Positions 1-6,005 of a DNA stretch of 6,005 bases are shown piece by piece (the stretch's first letter is position 1; each line of letters opens with the position of its first letter). Below the pieces are notes generated by a model. The model searched no databases, was not told the origin of the DNA, and saw only the letters and a list, made by a program, of their open reading frames with translations. The DNA is from an uncultured Fusobacterium sp. (GTDB taxonomy: Bacteria; Fusobacteriota; Fusobacteriia; Fusobacteriales; Fusobacteriaceae), in assembly GCA_900543175.1 (NCBI GenBank), contig UQQO01000124.1, positions 1 to 6,005 of the forward strand, given 5' to 3'. Made by a program: the position numbers and the translations under genes.

Positions 1-38
1 ATATAGTGACTGATAAATTTAAGCAATTAGATTTTTTC

Positions 39-67
39 TTGACAGGTAAATTTTTTTATGCTAAAAT
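39..67 (+). promoter_or_regulatory. Sigma-70 type promoter of the metF-metH operon
   Basis: The -35 hexamer TTGACA (39-44) matches consensus exactly. A 17-base spacer separates it from the -10 hexamer TAAAAT (62-67), which has one mismatch. TG at 59-60 sits one base before the -10, giving an extended -10. The T-rich run at 31-38 could act as an UP-like element. Transcription should start near 71-76, only a few bases before the SAM aptamer, so nearly the whole leader is riboswitch. Placement is from sequence alone, but spacing and context fit very well. Confidence 0.85.
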
Positions 68-153
68 TCTGAAAAATAAATTCCATATAGAGAGATGGAG
101 GGACAGGCCCTTTGATATCTCAGCAACCTATTCTTTTGAATGTGGTGCTAATT

Positions 154-205
154 CCTGATAGATGGTAAACTCTAAAAATTAACTAGACTTCTTTCATCTA
201 TTAGG
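154..205 (+). promoter_or_regulatory. Antiterminator helix of the SAM riboswitch
   Basis: CCTGATAGATG (154-164) can pair with CATCTATTAGG (195-205) over 11 consecutive base pairs, one of them G-U (157 with 202). G165 with T194 could add one further wobble. The left strand contains the proposed 3' strand of P1, and the right strand contains the loop and adjacent parts of both arms of the terminator. Ligand-stabilised P1 would therefore free the terminator, while the SAM-free form would hold it open. This is the standard S-box logic, read here directly from complementarity. Confidence 0.85.
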
Positions 206-222
206 TGAAGGAAGTTTTTTTT
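187..222 (+). terminator. Intrinsic terminator of the SAM riboswitch expression platform
   Basis: A 13-bp stem forms between 187-199 and 203-215, with two G-U wobbles (192 with 210, 197 with 205) and a three-base loop ATT (200-202). It runs directly into a T-tract at 215-222. It ends 23 bases before the metF start and is the OFF structure of the switch. Confidence 0.93.
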
Positions 223-234
223 ATAACAATTTTT

Positions 235-239
235 GGAGG
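235..239 (+). promoter_or_regulatory. Ribosome binding site of metF
   Basis: GGAGG lies six bases before the ATG at 246. It lies outside the terminator stem, so the switch should act at transcription rather than by hiding this site. It fixes the metF start. Confidence 0.85.
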
Positions 240-245
240 ATAAAT

Positions 246-1148
246 ATGAAAATAACTGAACTATTTGCAAAAAAGAAACCAACAATATCATTTGAAGTAT
301 TTCCACCAAATGAACTTTATTCACTTGATGAAGTTTTTTCAGTAATTGATGAACTTGCTAAACTAAAACCAGATTTTATAAGTGTTACTTATGGAGCTGG
401 AGGCTCTACTAGAAGTAGAACAGTTGAAATTGCTTCTAAAATTAAAAATCAAAATCATATAGAGGCTCTTGCACACTTAACTTGCTTAGGAGCTACTGAA
501 AAGGAGATTGACAGTATTGTAGAGGAGTTAGAGAGAAATAATATAGAAAATATTTTAGCCCTTAGAGGAGATTATCCAAAGGATGGCTCTCCAGTTAAAG
601 TGGGTAATTTTTCTCACTCTTGTGATCTCATTAAATATTTAAAAAATAGAGATTTTGCTTTAGGAGGAGCATTTTATCCAGAGGGGCATCAAGATACTAA
701 TGATCTTTTAGATCTTTTTAATTTAAAGATAAAAGTTGATAGTGGAGCAGATTTTTTAATATCTCAAATCTTTTTTGATAATGAACAATTTTATGAGTTT
801 AGAGAAAAATTGAAAAAACTTAAGATAACTACCCCTTTAATTGCAGGAATTATGCCTGTAACAAATGCTAAACAGATAAGAAAAATAACCTCTCTTTGTG
901 GTTGTACAATACCTGAAAAATTAAGAAAAATCCTAGATAGATATGAGAACAATCCCAAAGCTCTTAAAGAGGCAGGAATAGCCTATGCAACAGAACAGAT
1001 TATAGATCTTATGACATCTGATATTGATGGAATACATATCTATACAATGAATAAAGTAGAGATGGCTAAAAAAATAATGGAGAGCATAACAAATATAAGA
1101 GCTGATTTTGAGGGGGAATATAATGAAATTAATAGAGCAGTTAAATAA
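246..1148 (+). CDS. metF: 5,10-methylenetetrahydrofolate reductase (MetF)
   Basis: This cytosolic FAD flavoprotein reduces 5,10-methylene-THF to 5-methyl-THF, the methyl donor used by the next gene product. The 300-residue protein has the usual length for bacterial MetF and reads as one TIM barrel. Family motifs in order: SFEVFPP (15-21), TYGAGGS (48-54), HLTC (77-80), ALRGDYP (105-111), AFYPEGHQ (142-149), SQIFFD (173-178), GIMP (201-204) and GIHIYTMN (262-269). Glu17 and Asp109 occupy the places of E. coli Glu28 and Asp120, with the same 92-residue spacing; these are the acid that helps protonate the substrate and the acid near the flavin. The ATG has a good Shine-Dalgarno site. The last eight codons and the stop overlap the start of metH, indicating co-transcription and probable translational coupling. 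It is controlled by the upstream SAM riboswitch. Whether the electron donor is NADH or another carrier cannot be read from the sequence. Confidence 0.97.
   Translation: MKITELFAKKKPTISFEVFPPNELYSLDEVFSVIDELAKLKPDFISVTYGAGGSTRSRTVEIASKIKNQNHIEALAHLTCLGATEKEIDSIVEELERNNIENILALRGDYPKDGSPVKVGNFSHSCDLIKYLKNRDFALGGAFYPEGHQDTNDLLDLFNLKIKVDSGADFLISQIFFDNEQFYEFREKLKKLKITTPLIAGIMPVTNAKQIRKITSLCGCTIPEKLRKILDRYENNPKALKEAGIAYATEQIIDLMTSDIDGIHIYTMNKVEMAKKIMESITNIRADFEGEYNEINRAVK
1110..1116 (+). promoter_or_regulatory. Ribosome binding site deciding the metH start
   Basis: GAGGGGG ends six bases before the ATG at 1123 and lies inside the metF coding region. An in-frame TTG at 1108 would lengthen MetH by five residues, but it abuts this site and has no purine-rich site of its own at the right distance. 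ATG 1123 is therefore the better start. Confidence 0.8.
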
Positions 1149-4100
1149 TAAAATTCTTGTTTTAGATGGGGCTACTGGGACAGCTATACAAAAATATAAT
1201 CTTGAAGATAGTTGTTTTCTTGGAAATAAAGGTTGTAATGAGATATTGAATATAACAAAACCTGAAGTTATTAAAAAGATTCATCTAAAATACATTGAAT
1301 CTGGAGCTGATATTATTGAAACAAACTCATTTAATTCAAATAGAATCTCATTAAGTGAATATAATTTAGAGGATAGATCATATGAGTTTGCTAAGAGAAG
1401 TGGAGAGTTAGCTTTAGAGGTAAGAGATGAATATTTTAAAAGAACAGGGAAAAAAGTATGGGTAGCAGGTTCAGTAGGTCCTACAAGTAAAAGTGCATCT
1501 ATTCCAACAGGAGATATACCTTATGAGAGAAAAATATCCTTTGATGAGCTTAAAGAGGCTTATTTTGAGCAGATACAAGGATTGATAGATGGAGGAGTAG
1601 ATATTATTTTAATTGAAACTATCTTTGATGGAATTAATGCAAAATCTGCTGTTGTTGCTTGTGAAGAGGTATTTGAAAAGATAGGAAAGAGATTTCCAGT
1701 TATGATATCTGCCACTGTAAATAAGCAGGGAAAACTTCTTTCAGGACAGAGTGTAGAATCTTTAGTAGTGGCTTTAGATAGAGATTTTATAATATCATTT
1801 GGTTTAAACTGCTCTTTTGGAGCAAAGGATTTAGTTCCACTTATAAAAAAACTTGGAAAATTCATTAATAAATATATCTCGTTGTATCCTAATGCTGGAC
1901 TTCCAAATGAAAATGGTGAGTATGATGAAACTCCAGAAAAGATGGCGGAAGATTTAAAAGAGGTAGTTGAAGAGGGGCATGTAAATATTTTAGGTGGTTG
2001 CTGTGGCACTCACTTTACCCATATATCTGCAATTTCTAAGCTTGTAGCTGGAAAATCTCCAAGAGCTATAAAAAATTTAAGTAGAAAATCAAATTATATA
2101 TCTGGAAATGAGATCTATAATTTTGAAGATAAATTCTCTATTGTTGGCGAGAGAAATAATGTAGCAGGTTCAAAAATTTTTAAAAATTTAATAGAGGAGA
2201 AAAATTATGTGAAAGCTCTTGAAATTGCTCGTTCTCAAATAAAAAATGGAGCTAATATTATAGATATAAATATGGATGATGGACTTTTAAACTCAAGTGA
2301 GGAGATGAAAAAATATCTTCGTGTTATTCAAAATGATCCTCTTGTATCAAAATACCCTATTATGATAGACTCATCAGATTTTAAAACAATAGAAACAGCT
2401 TTAAAAAATATCTCTGGTAGAGGGATAGTAAACTCTATCAGTTTAAAAGAGGGAGAAAAGAAATTTATAGAAAAAGCTAAAATTATAAAAAAATATGGAG
2501 CTATTGTTGTGGTGATGGCATTTGATGAAAATGGACAAGGGGTATCTTTTGAAAGAAAGATAGAGATTTGCAACCGTTCATATAAAATTTTAAAAGAGTT
2601 AGGGTTTGAAAATTGGGAGATTATCTTTGATCCTAATATTTTAACTATTGGAACAGGAAGTGAAAATGATAGATATAATGGTATCAACTTTTTAAAAGCT
2701 TGTGCTTGGATAAAAGAGAATCTGAAATGTGGAGTTGTTGGAGGGCTTAGTAATCTTTCCTTTGCTTTTAGAGGGAACAACCCTCTTCGTGTCTCAATTC
2801 ACTCTATCTTTTTAAATGAGGGGAAAAAACTTGGACTAAATTTTGCTATTATGAATCCAAGTGAAAAATCTCCAGAGCTTTCTTTAGAGGAACAAAGAAT
2901 CATAAAAAATTTAATAGATGGAAAAGAGAGTGCTTTAGATGAGATATTATCCCTTTCAATTAAGAAAAATGATTTAACTATAAAAAAATCTAAGTTAAAT
3001 AGCGTGGAAGAGAAGATTCAAGAGGCACTTATCTATGGTGGAAGTACAACTTTTAATGAGGATATTGACGAGGCTTTAAAACAATACTCTCCAATAGATA
3101 TAATAGAAAAAATTTTAATTCCCGGAATGGAGAAAATAGGGAAAATGTTTGAAAATGGAGAATTATATCTTCCTCAACTTATTCGTTCTGCTAGTGTAAT
3201 GAATAAAAGTATTGATATTTTAACTCCTCTTTTTGAACAAAACCATAAGATTCAATTTAAAGGCAAAATTCTTATGGCAACAGTTGCTGGAGATGTCCAT
3301 GATATTGGAAAAAATATTGTAGGAACAGTGTTAAAATGCAATGGCTATGAGATAATAGATTTAGGAGTAATGGTTTCAAGGGAGAAAATTTTAGAAACAG
3401 CGAAAGGAGAAAAAGTTGATGTTGTTACTTTAAGTGGATTGATAAGTCCCTCTTTAAAGGAGATGGAGAAAATCCTAGAGCTTTTCAATGAAAATAATCT
3501 TGATATTCCAATTCTTATTGCTGGAGCAACTACTTCTAAACTTCATACAGCAGTAAAACTTGAGCCTTTATATAAAAATAAAACTCTTCATATAACTGAT
3601 GCAATAGATACTCTTTCAACAATTAACAATATCTGTTCTAATAAAAGAGATGAATTTTTATTGAAACAATCAAAAAAATTATATGAAATATCTAAATTAT
3701 ATTTTAATAATAAAAAAGATAAAATTATTAAAGAAGAAAGAAAAGAAAATTTTAATTCTCCTGTGATACTTCCTGAAAATTTAGGTAAAAACTTTATAGA
3801 AATACCAGTTAAAGCTGTGGAACCTCTTATAAATTATGATATTCTACTTCATAATTTTAAAGTAAAATCAACTTGTGAAGAGGAAAATATATTGAAGATA
3901 TCAAAAGAGCTCATAAATACTATGGATAAAAATAATATATGTGTGAAATGTGCTTTTGGAATATTCCCTTGTGAAAAAGAGAGAGATTCTGTTATTGTAA
4001 AAGATGAAAATAAAAATTTTACATTGGAGTTTATAAGAGATAAATATAATAATCAACTTTTATCTCTTAGTGATTTTTTCAGTAAAGAGGACTATATAGG

Positions 4101-4437
4101 AGGTTTTGTTGTATCTGTTAATAGCTCTTTAGCTCCTAAAGATGATGAGTTTTTAGTTTTGCTTGAGAAGGTTCTTCTCACTAGAATAGTTGAAGCAGGA
4201 GCTGAATATCTACAAAGATATATTAGTGAAAATATTTGGAATATAAATATCCGCCCAGCTATTGGATATTCATCTCTTCCAAATCACTCAATGAAAGAGA
4301 ACATTTTTAAATTAGTAGATGGGGAGAAAACAGGAGCTAAGCTTACAGATTCTTTTGCTATGATTCCATTAAGTTCAGTTTGTGGCATATATATTTCTAA
4401 TCCTAAAAGTTTCTATGTGAACCACTCAACACTTTAA
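1123..4437 (+). CDS. metH: Cobalamin-dependent methionine synthase (MetH)
   Basis: This cytosolic enzyme transfers the methyl group of 5-methyl-THF through cob(I)alamin to homocysteine, giving methionine and THF. From ATG 1123 the protein has 1104 residues and all four modules. The homocysteine domain (about 1-310) has DGATGT (15-20) and the zinc ligands Cys230, Cys293 and Cys294, the last two in GGCCGT; the 63-residue spacing matches E. coli. The pterin-binding domain (about 335-600) has VGERNN (341-346), DINMDDG (381-387) and IDSS (415-418). The cobalamin cap spans about 625-705. The B12 domain has GDVHDIGKN (723-731) with lower-axial ligand His726, LSGL (770-773) and GATTSK (801-806). The reactivation domain (about 865-1104) has RPAIGY (1044-1049) and a late GIYISNP. 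This last domain is about 90 residues shorter than E. coli's, split between its N-terminal half and the C-terminus, where the protein stops soon after NPKSFYV. The gene overlaps metF by 26 bases and shares its SAM riboswitch. Function is clear; reactivation by SAM and flavodoxin is less certain. Confidence 0.97.
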   Translation: MKLIEQLNNKILVLDGATGTAIQKYNLEDSCFLGNKGCNEILNITKPEVIKKIHLKYIESGADIIETNSFNSNRISLSEYNLEDRSYEFAKRSGELALEVRDEYFKRTGKKVWVAGSVGPTSKSASIPTGDIPYERKISFDELKEAYFEQIQGLIDGGVDIILIETIFDGINAKSAVVACEEVFEKIGKRFPVMISATVNKQGKLLSGQSVESLVVALDRDFIISFGLNCSFGAKDLVPLIKKLGKFINKYISLYPNAGLPNENGEYDETPEKMAEDLKEVVEEGHVNILGGCCGTHFTHISAISKLVAGKSPRAIKNLSRKSNYISGNEIYNFEDKFSIVGERNNVAGSKIFKNLIEEKNYVKALEIARSQIKNGANIIDINMDDGLLNSSEEMKKYLRVIQNDPLVSKYPIMIDSSDFKTIETALKNISGRGIVNSISLKEGEKKFIEKAKIIKKYGAIVVVMAFDENGQGVSFERKIEICNRSYKILKELGFENWEIIFDPNILTIGTGSENDRYNGINFLKACAWIKENLKCGVVGGLSNLSFAFRGNNPLRVSIHSIFLNEGKKLGLNFAIMNPSEKSPELSLEEQRIIKNLIDGKESALDEILSLSIKKNDLTIKKSKLNSVEEKIQEALIYGGSTTFNEDIDEALKQYSPIDIIEKILIPGMEKIGKMFENGELYLPQLIRSASVMNKSIDILTPLFEQNHKIQFKGKILMATVAGDVHDIGKNIVGTVLKCNGYEIIDLGVMVSREKILETAKGEKVDVVTLSGLISPSLKEMEKILELFNENNLDIPILIAGATTSKLHTAVKLEPLYKNKTLHITDAIDTLSTINNICSNKRDEFLLKQSKKLYEISKLYFNNKKDKIIKEERKENFNSPVILPENLGKNFIEIPVKAVEPLINYDILLHNFKVKSTCEEENILKISKELINTMDKNNICVKCAFGIFPCEKERDSVIVKDENKNFTLEFIRDKYNNQLLSLSDFFSKEDYIGGFVVSVNSSLAPKDDEFLVLLEKVLLTRIVEAGAEYLQRYISENIWNINIRPAIGYSSLPNHSMKENIFKLVDGEKTGAKLTDSFAMIPLSSVCGIYISNPKSFYVNHSTL

Positions 4438-4454
4438 GAAGTGGGGGACTTCTT
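4421..4454 (+). repeat. G-loop hairpin at the metH stop; possible IS200/IS605 end remnant
   Basis: AAGAAGT (4436-4442) and ACTTCTT (4448-4454) form a perfect 7-bp stem around a GGGGG loop. The last two bases of the metH stop codon are in the left arm. CCACT (4422-4426) just upstream could alternatively pair with AGTGG (4440-4444), suggesting a structured RNA or single-strand DNA element. No T-tract follows (the next bases are GCCTGTTAGGG), so it is not a normal intrinsic terminator. The pattern resembles ends of IS200/IS605-family elements carrying tnpB, but that is recollection and no transposase gene is in the window. It could also be a weak attenuator or an RNA-stabilising 3' hairpin. Confidence 0.5.
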
Positions 4455-4496
4455 GCCTGTTAGGGTAAATTTTGAAAGTAATTTATCTAAAACATA

Positions 4497-4539
4497 GTTG
4501 ATTATATAGAAAATCTATTATATTTATAATATAATTAAC
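4497..4539. repeat. A/T-rich inverted repeat upstream of the CCA gene
   Basis: GTTGATTATAT (4497-4507) is complementary to ATATAATTAAC (4529-4539) over 11 bases with one G-T pair. A smaller internal hairpin, ATAGA (4506-4510) with TCTAT (4514-4518), uses part of the same sequence. The repeat overlaps the candidate promoter, so it could be an operator, a weak terminator or chance in very A/T-rich DNA. Nothing else in the spacer 4438-4561 looks coding. Confidence 0.4.
4498..4530 (+). promoter_or_regulatory. Candidate promoter for the CCA nucleotidyltransferase gene
   Basis: A perfect TATAAT is present at 4525-4530, 31 bases before the start codon. The best -35 look-alike, TTGATT (4498-4503), is 21 bases away, which is too far for it. 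With normal 17-base spacing TTGATT would instead use TATTTA at 4521-4526, and TATAAT would use the poor TTATAT at 4502-4507. A separate promoter is plausible because the gene is unrelated to methionine synthesis, but the exact boxes are uncertain. Confidence 0.4.
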
Positions 4540-4561
4540 TTAAAAAAGATTAGGTGAGATT

Positions 4562-5899
4562 ATGAAAAAAATAAATTTATTTAAAGATGAAAAAGAGATA
4601 TTAGAGATACTTCAAAAATATGGAGAGGGATATATAGTTGGTGGATATGTAAGAGATTCACTTTTAGGGATTGAGCCAAGTGATTGTGATTTCGTTACAA
4701 ATTTAGATTATAGTAAACTTTTAGAGATATTTAAAGATTTTTCACCTAAAGAGATAGGAAAACATTTTGGAATTATTCAGATAATCTATAATGGAAAATC
4801 CTATGAGATAGCGAAATATAGAAAAGATATTGGTGTGCCAGAGGATAGGAAAAAGCAGGAGGTAGAGTTTACAAATAATATAATGGAAGATCTGAAAAGA
4901 AGGGATTTCACTATCAATGCAATAGCCTATGATGGAAAAAATTTCAGATATGTTGAGGGAGCAGAGGAGGATTTAAAAAATAAAACTCTGAGATTTGTAG
5001 GAGATCCTATTGCAAGAATTAAAGAAGATCCTTTAAGAATAATGAGATTTATTAGATTTTTAGCTACTAAAAATTTAAAAAGTGGATTTGAAATAGAAAA
5101 ATTAAAGGATTATCTGTATCTTTTAGATAAAATTTCAATGGAGAGGATAAGAGATGAGTTTAATAAGATAATTCTCTCTAAAGATATAGAGAATGCTCTG
5201 TCAATTTTAGAAAAGAGTGGAGTGCTAGAATATATTATTCCAGAGTGGAGTGCAACAATAGACTTTGATCAGAAGAATTCTCACCACTATTTAACAGTAG
5301 ATGAGCATATAAAAAAGGTTGTTTCTCTATGTGATGAAGATTTAGAGTTGAGAATAGCAGCTCTTTTACATGATATTGGAAAACCACAAACCTTTACTTT
5401 AGATAGTGAAGGAAAAGGACATTTTTATAACCATGAAATTGAAAGTGCTAAGATAGTAGAGAGCATTTTAAAGAGAATGAAATACTCTGCAAAAATAAGT
5501 AGCAGTATAAAAAATCTTGTTCTCTATCATTTGAATACTTTTAAGAATAGTGGAAGAAAGTATGTAAAAAAGCTTATTAATGAGATGGGAAAAGATGAAG
5601 TTTTAAAACTATTTAAATTGATGGAATTTGATCGAATCGCTCACAATCCACCACATGATTTTAGATCATTGAATGAATTGAAAAGATTATACAATGAGAT
5701 TATAGAAAAAGAGGAAGCTGTAAGTATAAAGGATCTAAAAATTAGTGGAAAAGATATTATTGAACTTGGAGTATCTCAAGGAAAAGAGATTGGACTAGTA
5801 TTAAAACTAATATTTGAAAGGGTTTTGGAAGATTCTAGTTTAAATGAAAGAAAGATACTGATTAAACTAGCAAAAGAGATAATTGATAAAAAGGATTAA
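4562..5899 (+). CDS. cca: Class II CCA-adding / poly(A) polymerase family tRNA nucleotidyltransferase with HD domain
   Basis: This is a cytosolic, template-independent nucleotidyltransferase that builds or repairs the CCA 3' end of tRNAs from CTP and ATP. The 445-residue protein opens with the class II head domain: VGGYVRDSLLG (26-36), the metal-binding pair Asp41 and Asp43 in SDCDF, RRDFTINAIAYD (113-124), and the EDxxR nucleotide-selecting motif as EDPLR (155-159) inside a KEDPLRIMRFIRF stretch. ERIRDEF (194-200) belongs to the neck helices. An HD-type domain follows, with His249, HDIGKP (270-275), His291 and Asp357 as likely metal ligands. The C-terminus holds the family's closing motif around ISGKDIIELG (394-403). 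AGGTGA (4552-4557) is a fair ribosome site four bases before the ATG. The gene follows metH by 124 bases and is probably a separate unit ending at the terminator at 5903-5948. Sequence alone does not separate a full CCA enzyme from a CC-only or A-only enzyme; full CCA is the default if this is the only copy in the genome. Confidence 0.94.
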   Translation: MKKINLFKDEKEILEILQKYGEGYIVGGYVRDSLLGIEPSDCDFVTNLDYSKLLEIFKDFSPKEIGKHFGIIQIIYNGKSYEIAKYRKDIGVPEDRKKQEVEFTNNIMEDLKRRDFTINAIAYDGKNFRYVEGAEEDLKNKTLRFVGDPIARIKEDPLRIMRFIRFLATKNLKSGFEIEKLKDYLYLLDKISMERIRDEFNKIILSKDIENALSILEKSGVLEYIIPEWSATIDFDQKNSHHYLTVDEHIKKVVSLCDEDLELRIAALLHDIGKPQTFTLDSEGKGHFYNHEIESAKIVESILKRMKYSAKISSSIKNLVLYHLNTFKNSGRKYVKKLINEMGKDEVLKLFKLMEFDRIAHNPPHDFRSLNELKRLYNEIIEKEEAVSIKDLKISGKDIIELGVSQGKEIGLVLKLIFERVLEDSSLNERKILIKLAKEIIDKKD

Positions 5900-5902
5900 T
5901 AA

Positions 5903-5948
5903 AAAAGAGTTGACTTAAAAAGTTTTAGGTCAATTCTTTTTATTTTTT
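5903..5948. terminator. Strong, probably bidirectional intrinsic terminator
   Basis: AAAAGAGTTGACTTA (5903-5917) pairs with TAGGTCAATTCTTTT (5926-5940) over 15 bp with two G-U wobbles. The plus-strand T-tract runs on through 5937-5948 with one A. The A-run 5901-5906 on the left becomes a T-tract on the minus strand, so the same hairpin can end transcription from the right. It starts four bases after the CCA gene's stop codon and fits a boundary between convergent genes. Confidence 0.9.
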
Positions 5949-6005
5949 GACATTTTGAAGAAAAAATAGAAGGAGAAAAATTATAGCAGAGATAAGAGAA
6001 AAGGG
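5940..6005 (-). CDS. C-terminal fragment of a convergent gene, likely a membrane protein
   Basis: Read on the minus strand from the window edge, one frame gives 21 codons and then TAA at 5942-5940. The peptide is PFSLISAIIFLLLFFLQNVKK: a hydrophobic stretch followed by a short polar and basic tail, as expected for a final transmembrane helix with a cytoplasmic end. The stop touches the terminator stem, which has a T-tract in this direction. One other minus frame is also open here but gives no plausible ending, and the third is closed by an early stop. The family cannot be recognised from so little sequence. The gene's start lies beyond the window. Confidence 0.5.
   Translation of the reverse strand, partial: PFSLISAIIFLLLFFLQNVKK

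Larger units (their letters stand above)
81..222 (+). promoter_or_regulatory. SAM-I (S-box) riboswitch, transcriptional OFF switch
   Basis: The aptamer carries the S-box signature in order: AGAGAGATGGAGGGAC (89-104), AGGCCC (105-110), CAGCAACC (121-128) and GGTGCTAATTCC (144-155). P2 is visible as GAGAT (92-96) with ATCTC (117-121), plus GGG (100-102) with CCC (108-110). P3 is ATTC (130-133) with GAAT (138-141) closed by a TTTT loop, extended by CC (127-128) with GG (144-145). P1 is best drawn as CCAT (83-86) with ATGG (162-165). The family binds S-adenosylmethionine and switches off methionine genes, which matches the metF-metH genes downstream. The expression platform is an antiterminator (154-164 with 195-205) competing with a terminator (187-222). 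The unusual part is the interval between AATTCC and the 3' P1 strand: only about six bases, too short for the usual P4 hairpin. Confidence 0.95.

Noticed and set aside
1..38. 3' end of an upstream gene
   Set aside because: No reading frame on either strand gives a convincing peptide. Stops are frequent, and the stretch looks like A/T-rich promoter upstream DNA.
81..222. T-box leader or cobalamin riboswitch as alternatives for the metF leader
   Set aside because: There is no T-box consensus and no B12-box. The GAGGGAC, AGGCCC, GCAACC and GGTGCTAATTCC elements are specific to the S-box SAM-I class.
1108..1122. TTG at 1108 as the metH start
   Set aside because: It lies just before the GAGGGGG site that serves ATG 1123, and the five added residues match nothing expected at the MetH N-terminus.
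1560..2009. 149-codon minus-strand open frame inside metH
   Set aside because: It lies opposite the conserved homocysteine-binding domain, including the zinc-ligand motif, and has no ribosome site or family motif. It is an antisense shadow of metH.
2328..2780. 150-codon minus-strand open frame inside metH
   Set aside because: It lies opposite the conserved pterin-binding domain, and its composition is that of an antisense shadow. No independent evidence supports it as a gene.
4436..4454. Hairpin after metH as an intrinsic terminator
   Set aside because: The stem is followed by GCCTGTTAGGG with no T-run, so it lacks the second half of an intrinsic terminator.
5360..5460. HDIGKP and the surrounding HD motif as a cyclic-nucleotide phosphodiesterase or HD-GYP signalling enzyme
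   Set aside because: The HD domain sits behind a complete class II nucleotidyltransferase head with GGYVRD, DxD, RRDFTINA and EDxxR motifs, the usual arrangement in bacterial CCA/PAP enzymes.

Overview
The window looks like chromosome from a low-GC anaerobe, most likely a member of the Fusobacteriota (Fusobacterium-like); a clostridial Firmicute is the alternative. This rests on the strong A/T bias, AGA as the usual arginine codon, G-rich Shine-Dalgarno sites, an S-box leader on a metF-metH pair and an HD-containing CCA enzyme. No taxonomic marker gene is present, so the genus is an inference.

Layout: positions 1-245 are a complete methionine control region. It has a near-consensus sigma-70 promoter, a SAM-I (S-box) aptamer that begins within about ten bases of the expected transcript start, and an expression platform with mutually exclusive antiterminator and intrinsic terminator. 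Positions 246-4437 hold a two-gene operon, metF (5,10-methylenetetrahydrofolate reductase) and metH (cobalamin-dependent methionine synthase). The genes overlap by 26 bases. MetF makes 5-methyltetrahydrofolate, MetH uses it to methylate homocysteine, and the riboswitch stops transcription when the end product S-adenosylmethionine is plentiful.

Positions 4438-4561 are a 124-base spacer. It opens with a G-loop hairpin that takes in the metH stop codon and has no U-tract, followed by an A/T-rich inverted repeat and a possible promoter. Positions 4562-5899 encode a class II CCA-adding/poly(A) polymerase-type tRNA nucleotidyltransferase with an HD domain, functionally unrelated to methionine synthesis. 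A strong, apparently bidirectional terminator follows. The last 66 bases read on the minus strand as the hydrophobic C-terminus of a convergent gene.

This is mostly ordinary, well-understood biology, and I see no new multi-gene system. The points worth a second look are the very small or absent P4 helix in the SAM riboswitch, the compact MetH activation domain, and the abrupt metH 3' end fused to a hairpin that resembles an IS200/IS605 (TnpB) element end.
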